A program made the translations under genes and the position numbers. Of a DNA stretch of 27,707 bases, positions 22,901 through 27,707 are shown one piece after another; within the stretch, counting starts at the first letter, position 1, and each line of letters opens with the position of its first letter. The stretch lies in assembly GCA_905221605.1 (NCBI GenBank), contig CAJNDS010002841.1, positions 235,001 to 262,707 of the forward strand, written 5' to 3'. This stretch comes from Symbiodinium natans. Lineage: Eukaryota > Sar > Dinophyceae > Suessiales > Symbiodiniaceae. The notes under the pieces were generated by a model. That model ran no database searches, was not told where the DNA came from, and worked only from the letters and a program-made list of their open reading frames with translations.

Positions 22901-25900
22901 GTCCTTGCTGGCATCCTGCTGTGAGCATTTTCTTGCTGTCACCCTGCTGTGAGCACTTCCTTGCTGTCACCCCGCTGTGAGCACGTCCTTGCTGGCATCC
23001 TGCTGTGAGCATTTTCTTGCTGTCATCCTGCTGTGAGCATTTCCTTGCTGTCATCCTGCTGTGAGCATTTCCTTGCTGGCATCCTGCTGTGAGCATGACC
23101 TTGCTGTCACACTGCTGTGAGCATTTCGTCGCTGTCACCCTGCTGTGAGCATTTCCTTGCTGGCATGCTGCTGTGAGCATTTCGTTGCTGTCACCCTGCT
23201 GTGAGCATTTCGTTGCTGTCACCCTGCTGTGAGCACGTCCTTGCTGGCATCTTGCTGTTGTCATTTTCTTGCTGTCACCCCGCTGTGAGCACGTCCTTGC
23301 TGGCATCCTGCTGTGATCATTTCCTTGCTGGCATCCTGCTGTGAGCATGTCTTTGCTGTCACCCTGCTACGAGCCTTTCCTTGCTGGCATCCTGCCGTGA
23401 GTATTTCCTTGCTGGCACCCCGCTGTGAGCACGTCCTGGCATCCTGCCGTGAGGCGCTGTGAGCATTTTTCCCTGCTGGCATCCTGCGGTGTGCATTTCC
23501 TTGCTGGCATCCTGCCGTGAGCATTTCCTTGCTGGCATCCTGCTGTGAGCATTTCCTTGCTGTCGCCCTGCTGTCAGCGTTTCCTTGCTGGCATCCCCGT
23601 GCGCATTTCCTTGCCGGCATCCTGCCGTGAGCATTCCCTTGATGTCACCTGGCTGTGAGCATTTGCTTCCTGTGATCCTGAGCATTACCCTGCGGTCATC
23701 CTGCTGTGAGTGTGAGCATTTTCGTTGTGCGAGCCCATGTGAGCCCTATATAACTCCCCAACTCAACTCTCTGACCTCTTAGCTTGTCCGCAGGACTTCA
23801 ACGAGCTTGGCGCTGGAACGAAGGCTTAGAGATTCGGGGTCTGGGATCGAGCTGGTCTGTTCTCTTTGTGGATACATGTGTGGCGTTAGGAGATCAGAGC
23901 TAGGAAAGGTGATCATGCGCTCCACGTAGTGTCAAGCGTCTCAACGTTGCTCGACCTGAGCGGACACCGCAGGGTGGCGTCACGGCTATCACGGAGATCC
24001 TGGGCGCCCTTAGCGCACCCTTTACCGTCCAGCCTCTGGGATGCCATTGGAAAAGTTAATGAGTTCAGGCATGATCAGGCCATTCAGAATCCTTCAGGCC
24101 GTTTAGGGCTGATGCTTGAGCTCAAGATTCAAGGTTTCATGGATGCGCTTTCTCCTCTGAGTGCTTGGGTGTCTCAACCTCAAGTGAGGATCCCCGCGCT
24201 CCCCGCATTGCAGGGCCTTGTGTCGAATGGATTGGAAAAATTGAAGCCTGCGTGAAGTTACCTTTCAAGGTTCGTGGAGCTGCCCAAGCGCGAATTCACC
24301 AAGGCCCAGCAACTGGACTCCTGCAGATGGACCCACCCGGACCGACCCCCCGTCCGGTCGAGTCTGTACTGTGTAAAGTCATTTCAAAAGCCTGCGCTCG
24401 CCAAGCAAAACTGTTCAAAGTGCTCCAATCTTTCTGCTCGACAGCCTTTGTTTTGATTAAAGCTGCTCTTTGCTTGTATTGTTCTTTCCTTTCTTTTTCT
24501 GCCACACTCTCTCAGAGAGAGGCCGTGGATCTCTGGAGTCTGGGAGTCACCATGTCGCTTGGCCGGCCAATTCAGAGAAGAAGAGAGATCTTGTGCGAGA
24601 GCTTTTCTGCGCTAAGAGCTTTCTTGAGAGTCCATTTTCAGAGTCTCAGAGAGTGTGCTCTTCAGAAATTTCAGAGTCCAGAGTTTCACTCAGTCTCTGT
24701 GTGAGTCCGAGAGAGAGGCGCGCCTTTTCTCAGCAAGGTATGTCATGCTGACCGGCATCAAGCCATTCTCGGCGCCCAAGATGCATCTGGCGTAGGTTCT
24801 GGCAGTGAGCGTTATGTAAGCCACAAGATGCTGGAGCTCCGCAGCATTCTCTGGACCTCTCCCGGCCCTAAGGAGGGGCGCCACCTCGCACTCCTTTCAG
24901 GATGTGATTAGGGTTTTTGTGGGGGTTTGCGTATCTTGACCACGGGACCTTTGTGTCGAAGCAGGTCATCGGTGACTACTTCGGAAGGCTTGCAGTTCGT
25001 GCCGCTGGTGGCCGAAGCTTCAGGGGGATGGGCTCCGGTGGCTAGGCGGACTTGGCAGGCTCTTGGGCAGTTGCTCGCGGCCAAGACGGGGGAGGCGGAG
25101 GCCGTTGAGACGGAGCAGTTGATGCAAGCCTTGGGCATCACCCTTCAGCGGGAAAATGCCCGAGCGATCCTCCCGTCTCGGGCCGGTCGAGTTGGAGGAG
25201 ACTCTGCTGGTGGAGCCGTGAGGCCTTCATGCAAGTGGTCTCTCTTGCGAGCAATCCTGGGTCCGGGGCTCTTGCATTCCTTGAGGCCCGTCATGCTTGT
25301 CTGCCTCCCTGCCTGCGGCCTCCACTTGGGTCAGTCAAGCTTGCACCCTCTGCGCCGGCCTCCGCTTGGGTCAGCCACAAGCCTTCGTGCAGCCTGCATA
25401 TCCTTTCCACCGTGGCCGAGGGTCCGTGCGCATCCCGTGCTAGTCTTAGCGTAGGCACTTTTTCTTTGTTGGCATGTTCCCGCACCGCCCTCAGAAGCAG
25501 GAGCTAGGTCGTGGTGTATGCGCCGCCCTCACAAGTAGTGGTCGACCAAGTCGTTAGAGCATTTATTAACTATGTATTGCTTGAGGGTGACTACATTTGT
25601 TGCCAAGCAGCCAATCAAGCCGTTTGCTGCCAGTCTCATCCAGTTGGATTCCGACCCGGACTCTCCTGATTCGGGCCCTTTCACTCCAACACACAAACGA
25701 CCTTGTAAACGCATGTAAACACTGAGAACAAACTGCGGAAACTGTGAGAAAACCACTTGGAACCCGAAACCGTTGAACCATGTTGAACCCAAAGCCCAAG
25801 TCTACCAAGGACGAGAACAAGATCGTCAACGCCGAGTATGACCAGTCCCCTTTGGCAAAATGCTCCCCGCAGGCGCAGGCCATCTGGGGCCCAGGGGCTC

Positions 25901-26732
25901 AGGCGGCTCAGGTGACCCTTCTCACATGCACTCGCACTCGCGCGGGGGGGGGGGGGGGAGGTGTGCAAGTAGCAGACTTTCTCGAACGTCGTCACAACTC
26001 ATGACAAGTCCAGGAGTTGTGGCCCCTTTTGCCCTCGCCACCCTACTTCGCCTTTCACGCAGGAGTTGGTGAAGAGCCTCCTGAAGCTGAACCCTGCGGA
26101 ACGTCCCACTATCGACCAGGCCTACTGAAGGGGTTCTGACGGCGGTGGCAATGGAATTTTGACCAAAGCCCTTAGACTTCTTAGGCGGTTGGGTCCTGTT
26201 GGGTCCTGTCACACCCGACATGCCACGGACTCTGAGCCACTGCTAGTGACCTGCAGGGCTTCAGAATAAAGTTGTCAGGTCTTGGCGCATCCTTTCTTGC
26301 AGTGGCTTGGGCCATGATGCTGGCGGATGGAGGGTTCTTCAGGCTTTGCGACGGCCCACAGCGATCCGAGAAAGGTTGACGGACTTGGGCTCAGGTTGGC
26401 CAACGTGGGCTTGGGTTTCAAGAGTTTTGAGGTGTCAAGGGATCAAAGGTATAGTGATTGGTGGAGTTCACGAGTTTCGTGGGTTTGGGGCCTCCGGGTA
26501 GTCAATGAAATGCGCAGACTCGGTTGTAGAACTTTGCGAGAGGGCACGTGCATGATTTGGGCCTGCGGACGGGCTTACCATTTAAACAGACGTGGCAAGC
26601 AAAGATGGCCTTCCTAGGTAGTCGGCTGTGCTGGAGCTCAAGGTGGAGGAGGGAAGCGGGGAGAAACGTGCATCTTGCAGAGAGTGGCCGAAATTTCCGA
26701 TAGCTCCTATCCATCCCTTCGTGTCCAAGTAG
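16836..26732 (+). CDS. Protein Ser/Thr kinase gene, 16 short exons (CAMK-like catalytic domain)
   Basis: Inferred exons: 16836-16970, 17096-17212, 17426-17474, 17573-17631, 17780-17836, 17980-18039, 18489-18575, 18773-18817, 20070-20098, 20251-20296, 20632-20694, 24522-24553, 24738-24789, 25810-25878, 26063-26126, 26704-26732. Joined, they give 330 codons plus TAG with consistent phases. Visible motifs by residue: glycine loop GVGGQGTV (66-73), AVK lysine K88, helix-C glutamate E118 before GHPNI, MELVDGGEL after the hinge, HRDLKAEN (194-201), DFG (208-210), VGTTV then MAPE (231-234), DLWSLG (252-257), and ERPT with R314. HRDLK marks a Ser/Thr kinase that phosphorylates protein hydroxyls with ATP. 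GHPNI and the YVMLTG..PF region resemble the CAMK/phosphorylase-kinase group. No EF hands or membrane segment occur in the joined part, so it is not a CDPK as read here. The true N-terminus is unknown because exon 1 is entered in frame from upstream and has no convincing start. Identity as a kinase is secure; individual boundaries are less so. Confidence 0.86.
17096..17212 (+). CDS. Kinase exon 2: glycine-rich loop (subdomain I)
   Basis: Reads DPFVIETDKVLGVGGQGTVY followed by LCHKQWLGWK. GxGGxGxV is the nucleotide-binding P-loop of protein kinases. Acceptor ctcag at 17091-17095, donor GTGTCC at 17213, phase 0 at both ends. Reading through the donor would give VSLKK in place of the AVK strand, and the real AVK is in the next exon. 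Confidence 0.82.
17340..17379. repeat. GCAGTTGT short tandem repeat in kinase intron 2
   Basis: gcagttgt recurs four times with two- or three-base linkers. Confidence 0.8.
17426..17474 (+). CDS. Kinase exon 3: AVK strand (subdomain II)
   Basis: HAVKTIPIWRLLMERS, with the catalytic lysine in AVKTI. It follows exon 2 without a gap (GWK then HAVKTI), matching the normal spacing from P-loop to lysine. Donor GTTGTC after one base of the next codon (phase 1). Confidence 0.78.
17573..17631 (+). CDS. Kinase exon 4: helix C (subdomain III)
   Basis: Starts with AG, which completes a GAG codon from exon 3, then PAKDPSCDEKIADIRKETE. The first glutamate of ETE sits ten residues before the GH of the next exon, the usual position of the helix-C Glu in kinases that have GH before PNI. 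Donor GTCCCA. No other frame gives helix C here. Confidence 0.72.
17780..17836 (+). CDS. Kinase exon 5: subdomain IV
   Basis: VLMKIQGHPNICGCLGCFD; the HPNI motif is typical of the helix-C/beta-4 turn. Nearly all third positions are G or C. The start after cggag is clear. The end is placed at a GC donor (GCCTTC) because the next exon then continues with normal spacing, but reading on through AFRP is possible. Confidence 0.78.
17980..18039 (+). CDS. Kinase exon 6: hinge region (subdomain V)
   Basis: AQYIMIVMELVDGGELASLM. The hydrophobic beta-5 strand and MELVDGGEL hinge are diagnostic. Acceptor caagag, donor GTAGCA, 20 codons, phase 0 at both ends. Confidence 0.85.
18489..18575 (+). CDS. Kinase exon 7: helix E (subdomain VIa)
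   Basis: RPELKPQPGLQ then DVVKSVTKQTAMGLKFIH. The amphipathic helix ending in FIH is the classic helix E before the catalytic loop. The start at 18489 (acceptor ccaag) gives about the right distance from GGEL; an alternative acceptor (ctccag) would start it at 18522. The end uses a GC donor (GCCGCT). Confidence 0.75.
18737..18764. repeat. CCCCTAAG/CCCTAAA telomere-like tract before exon 8
   Basis: Three CCCCTAA units end directly at ccccagtccgcag, the acceptor of the catalytic-loop exon, where a pyrimidine tract is expected. Confidence 0.7.
18773..18817 (+). CDS. Kinase exon 8: catalytic loop HRDLKAEN (subdomain VIb)
   Basis: EKDIVHRDLKAENIL holds the catalytic aspartate, the lysine of HRDLK and the metal-binding asparagine. 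Acceptor gtccgcag, preceded by a CCCCTAAG-rich tract. The end is uncertain: a GC donor follows IL at 18818, but the frame stays open to a stronger donor GTAAGG at 18881, which would add 21 codons. Confidence 0.85.
18818..20069. other. Intron 8 of the kinase gene (1.25 kb)
   Basis: Contains a second possible donor GTAAGG at 18881. Codon bias is absent and the sequence from about 19200 to 19900 is AT-richer than its surroundings. Frames such as 19451-19705 show no recognisable domain. Possibly an old insertion. Confidence 0.4.
20070..20098 (+). CDS. Kinase exon 9: DFG motif (subdomain VII)
   Basis: VKLIDFGVA plus two bases of a lysine codon, 29 nt in all. The acceptor is ccgag after a T-rich tract; the donor is GC (GCCCCT). 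The split lysine codon is completed by the first G of exon 10, which supports the unusual donor. Four or five residues normally found between ENIL and VKL are missing unless exon 8 is longer or a micro-exon exists. Confidence 0.8.
20251..20296 (+). CDS. Kinase exon 10: activation segment
   Basis: SLSGTVARSCVGTTV, lying between DFGVAK and EIMAPE when joined. VGTT matches the end of the activation loop, which in most kinases ends in GT before the P+1 loop. Its serines and threonines are candidate phosphosites. Acceptor gccaag, donor GC (GCTCGG). Confidence 0.72.
20632..20694 (+). CDS. Kinase exon 11: APE motif (subdomain VIII)
   Basis: EIMAPELVGAKMMFLGKEFG then D. MAPE anchors the P+1 loop. 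Acceptor tccccag. Two GT donors fit the frame, at 20695 and 20704; the first gives GKEFGD joined to AVDLWSLG, the normal kinase sequence. Confidence 0.82.
21303..21366 (+). CDS. Candidate exon: proline-rich linker of PDZ-like module
   Basis: Reads PPAQQSPGFGIVTQRPVPVV after acceptor ctctcag, with mostly G/C third positions. It ends at a GC donor after the codon for A (21366), or at a GT donor at 21375. With the first choice it joins in phase to the next exon, which is also proline-rich and leads into the PDZ-like sequence. It lies within the large kinase intron, same strand. Function unknown; probably a disordered linker. Confidence 0.45.
21521..21691 (+). CDS. PDZ-like exon, first part, with an apparent frameshift
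   Basis: Frame A, from acceptor cttgcag, gives LPPPTEPLKPLKKRW then IVEPPKSSPIGL, resembling the first PDZ strand and its GLGF-type carboxylate loop (PIGL). From about 21628 the PDZ signal moves to another frame: PLEQDGKGAMVNGIEPGGQA. PGGQA before a (V)KVGD strand is typical of PDZ folds in dinoflagellate proteins. The change of frame between about 21602 and 21640 leaves no room for a normal intron, so this copy may be a pseudogene, or there is a base error. It ends at a GC donor, 21692. Confidence 0.5.
21791..21891 (+). CDS. PDZ-like exon, second part
   Basis: Joined to the previous piece (G from the earlier exon plus TC), it reads VHVKVGDGWAISHINGQ followed by EILEMPFVKESLDRAAE. KVGD...INGQE is the centre of a PDZ domain, and the last helix matches the peptide-groove helix. 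PDZ domains bind C-terminal peptides of partners. The acceptor is gctcag, with a GC donor after GAA; without it, a TAG stop comes four codons later. The final PDZ strand is not seen nearby. Confidence 0.55.
21951..23730. repeat. 28-bp minisatellite array, about 63 copies
   Basis: Tandem units begin tgagcatttccttgctgtca and end ccctgctg. Two main variants alternate irregularly: gtcaccc versus ggcatcc, and ttcctt versus ttcgtt. There are no unique spacers, so it is not a CRISPR array. The 28-nt unit cycles the frame every three copies, producing spurious minus-strand ORFs. The array lies in the kinase intron between exons 11 and 12. Confidence 0.95.
23794..23823 (+). CDS. Candidate mini-exon after the 28-bp array
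   Basis: A good acceptor (pyrimidine-rich, ends tccgcag) is followed by DFNELGAGTK and a GC dinucleotide at 23824. Too short to identify. It could belong to the PDZ-like module or be chance. Confidence 0.2.
24270..24322 (+). CDS. Candidate exon, unidentified
   Basis: After acceptor cctttcaag the frame reads FVELPKREFTKAQQLDS with almost every third base G or C, the codon pattern of the kinase exons. FVELPK resembles the entry strand of dinoflagellate PDZ domains, but the stretch is too short to assign. It sits 200 nt before kinase exon 12, and its phase does not fit between exons 11 and 12. Confidence 0.35.
24522..24553 (+). CDS. Kinase exon 12: DLWSLG motif (subdomain IX)
   Basis: AVDLWSLGVT plus two bases of a methionine codon, 32 nt. 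It lies behind a long pyrimidine tract (about 24475-24513) and an AGAG acceptor. Donor GTCGCT. The conserved aspartate of DLWS is present. Confidence 0.82.
24738..24789 (+). CDS. Kinase exon 13: helix F end and subdomain X
   Basis: YVMLTGIKPFSAPKMHL. Its first G completes the methionine codon started in exon 12, giving VTMYVMLTG, the usual continuation of the DxWSxG helix. Acceptor cagcaag, GC donor at 24790. The MLTG..PF segment is typical of CAMK-type kinases. Confidence 0.8.
24975..25180 (+). pseudogene. Retroelement protein fragment (C-terminal part of a dinoflagellate pol-like ORF)
   Basis: The frame reads LQFVPLVAEASGGWAPVARR, then a helical stretch ending LQRENARAIL. FVP.V.EA.GG.W and QRENARA.L are, from memory, recurrent in the C-terminal region of reverse-transcriptase-type ORFs that are abundant in dinoflagellate genomes. 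No RT catalytic motif, start or element end is nearby, so this is a decayed fragment in kinase intron 13, same strand. Confidence 0.6.
25810..25878 (+). CDS. Kinase exon 14: subdomain X
   Basis: DENKIVNAEYD then QSPLAKCSPQAQ, matching the segment that runs from helix G to the SP(E/Q)A stretch. The start after ctaccaag gives the expected spacing from PF; an earlier start at 25801 is in frame. The GC donor at 25879 joins SPQAQ directly to ELVKSLL. Confidence 0.72.
25945..25959. repeat. G homopolymer in kinase intron 14
   Basis: Run of about 14 G. Similar G-runs occur at about 1518-1528, 4028-4039 and 17032-17041. Confidence 0.85.
26063..26126 (+). CDS. Kinase exon 15: subdomain XI
   Basis: ELVKSLLKLNP then AERPTIDQAY. 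The arginine of ERPT is the invariant subdomain XI residue. Acceptor cacgcag. A TGA follows TAC directly; either the protein stops there or the T stays in the exon and GA (26127) acts as donor to exon 16. Confidence 0.85.
26704..26732 (+). CDS. Possible kinase exon 16: HPF motif and stop
   Basis: If the previous exon ends with T before a GA donor, the split serine codon is completed here and the peptide SPIHPFVSK ends in TAG. HPF(V) normally follows the ERPT helix in kinases, which is why I propose it. The acceptor is cgatag. A GTGTCC donor inside the exon (26721) leaves room for a longer C-terminus. Without a transcript this stays tentative. Confidence 0.4.
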
Positions 26733-27584
26733 TCAAAATTGTCTCAACTTGGGAGGTTCGCCTCTGAGCCTCAGACACAGTGAGCCAACAGTGAGCCACA
26801 GGGCACGGGCTTTCCCTTCAGCGGGATGGCAGCTTGAATGCTTATTCTGGCAGCTCGTGTGAGTTTCAAAGCCGGTCCTCTCGGACCTATCCCACATACG
26901 GACTGAAGCTCCTTGACTTGGGTGGCTGTCTGGTGTCAGGCATGCTGTAGCTCCAGAAGAGGGCAGGGGCATCATGCTTAACTGCTTAAGCCTTTCACTT
27001 CAGGCTTCAGGGTTCTGATCTGCATCGCTGCCTTTACCCTGCAACGTTGGGAAACTCGCATACCAACACAGGGAGGGTTGGCCAAGAACCTCCAGCAACT
27101 CCTCCAAGCATCCAGCTCCCTAAGCGATGGCACTCGAAGTGAATCAATTGGTTCTATCAGATCTCAGAAGACGGGATTCTTCTCCAGCCCTCCCAAGTCT
27201 TCATTTTTAGTAATCAGTTTTTCCCATAGCTCGTCTTGTAAGTTTCGGTGGTGTCACAAGCCCGCAGAAAAGAGAGCGACGGGACGGAGGGCGGCGTCAG
27301 GCTTGCCCGAACCAGCCGAACCTGTTTGTATCTCTACTCCAGGACCTCCTCTGCGCTAGATGGTCCCCAAACAGTTTCCCGAAAAAGAAACGTTTTTTCT
27401 AGTGAGATTTGGGCTCATGCTTCAATCCTTGAGCTTCTGGGCCTTACTACTGGAAAATTGTTTGGGGCCTTGCTTCGGGGATTGCTGTGACAACAAAATT
27501 TATTAGACCCTAAGCCCTTAACCTTGAACCGTGTGCTCGCACGAGCGCGCGTGCGCAACAGCATCACACCCACACACGCGCTCT
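26733..27584. other. No convincing gene
   Basis: One frame at 27078-27200 (LAKNLQQLLQASSSLSDG) has some codon bias and an AG two bases upstream, but it does not fit the kinase reading phase in a kinase-like way. Nothing else stands out. Confidence 0.35.
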
Positions 27585-27707
27585 CTCTTCCCTCTCCCTC
27601 TCTCGCTCTCTCTCTCTTTCCTCCCTGCTCTTTTCTTGTCTCTCTTGTCTTTTTGTCATTTTTTTACGTATATCTGTTGTTTCTCTCCTCTCTCTTCTCT
27701 CTCTTCT
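27585..27707. repeat. CT-rich (polypyrimidine) tract
   Basis: Long run of tctctc and ttctct words to the window end. It could be a microsatellite or continue into a gene beyond the edge. Confidence 0.85.

Larger units (their letters stand above)
20695..24521 (+). other. Large intron inside the kinase core, carrying PDZ-like exons and a minisatellite
   Basis: This 3827-nt interval separates the APE exon from the DLWSLG exon, which join in frame with normal spacing. It starts with GT and ends with AG after a strong pyrimidine tract. It holds exon-like PDZ segments (21303-21891), other exon-like pieces (23794, 24270) and the 28-bp repeat array. Most other introns of the gene are about 100-600 nt. 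Confidence 0.65.

Noticed and set aside
22162-23685. Minus-strand ORFs rich in AGCQQGNAHSR-type repeats
   Set aside because: They come from the 28-bp tandem array, whose three frames rotate every unit. The host gene is on the + strand.
21951-23730. CRISPR-like array (28-bp repeats)
   Set aside because: Units are directly adjacent with no unique spacers, and the genome is eukaryotic.
25529-25995. Overlapping minus-strand ORFs of about 90-105 aa
   Set aside because: They lie opposite kinase exon 14 and its introns and run through a G homopolymer; no recognisable domain.
16836-26732. Calling the kinase a calcium-dependent protein kinase (CDPK)
   Set aside because: No EF-hand loop (DxDxDG..E) is visible after subdomain XI, and the reading seems to stop soon after the HPF motif.

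Overview
The window looks like nuclear DNA of a dinoflagellate, most likely a Symbiodiniaceae/Suessiales genome. No gene is readable as one long ORF. Real protein signal appears as short GC3-rich exons (about 30-135 nt) separated by introns. About half of the introns I could place start with GC rather than GT, one appears to start with GA, and most acceptors are AG followed by G. This mix is characteristic of dinoflagellate splicing. Telomere-like TTTAGGG/CCCTAAA words, large minisatellites and a piece of a dinoflagellate-type retroelement protein fit the same picture.

The best-supported gene is a complete protein Ser/Thr kinase domain on the + strand, in 16 small exons between 16836 and 26732. 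I joined the exons by reading frame, intron phase and kinase motif order. Every invariant kinase element is present and in order: the glycine loop, the AVK lysine, the helix-C glutamate, HRDLKAEN, DFG, APE, DLWSLG and the ERPT arginine. The inferred product is about 330 aa from the first exon I can join. Upstream exons may extend it.

Layout. 1-1400: no gene; telomere-like G-rich sequence and an AC microsatellite. 1690-1852: two adjacent hairpin-forming inverted repeats. 1946-3603: a 60-bp minisatellite of about 27 copies, open in all three + frames but not a credible gene. 3604-16800: mostly intron-like or intergenic sequence with isolated candidate exons (about 3982, 4926, 6302, 9303, 9453, 10979, 12594, 13826, 14262, 15800, 16200). 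Several of these are strongly GC3-biased on the + strand and could be upstream exons of the kinase gene or of another gene. 16836-20694: kinase subdomains I-VIII. 20695-24521: one 3.8-kb intron that interrupts the kinase core between APE and DLWSLG. It contains several exon-like pieces of a PDZ-type module and a 28-bp minisatellite of about 63 copies. 24522-26732: kinase subdomains IX-XI, with a retroelement fragment in the intron at 24790-25809. 26733-27707: no convincing gene; a CT-rich tract closes the window.

The most notable points are the kinase core split into 16 mini-exons, the PDZ-like exons lying inside a kinase intron on the same strand, and the mixed GT/GC/GA splice donors. All splice sites are inferred by eye; no transcript evidence was available.
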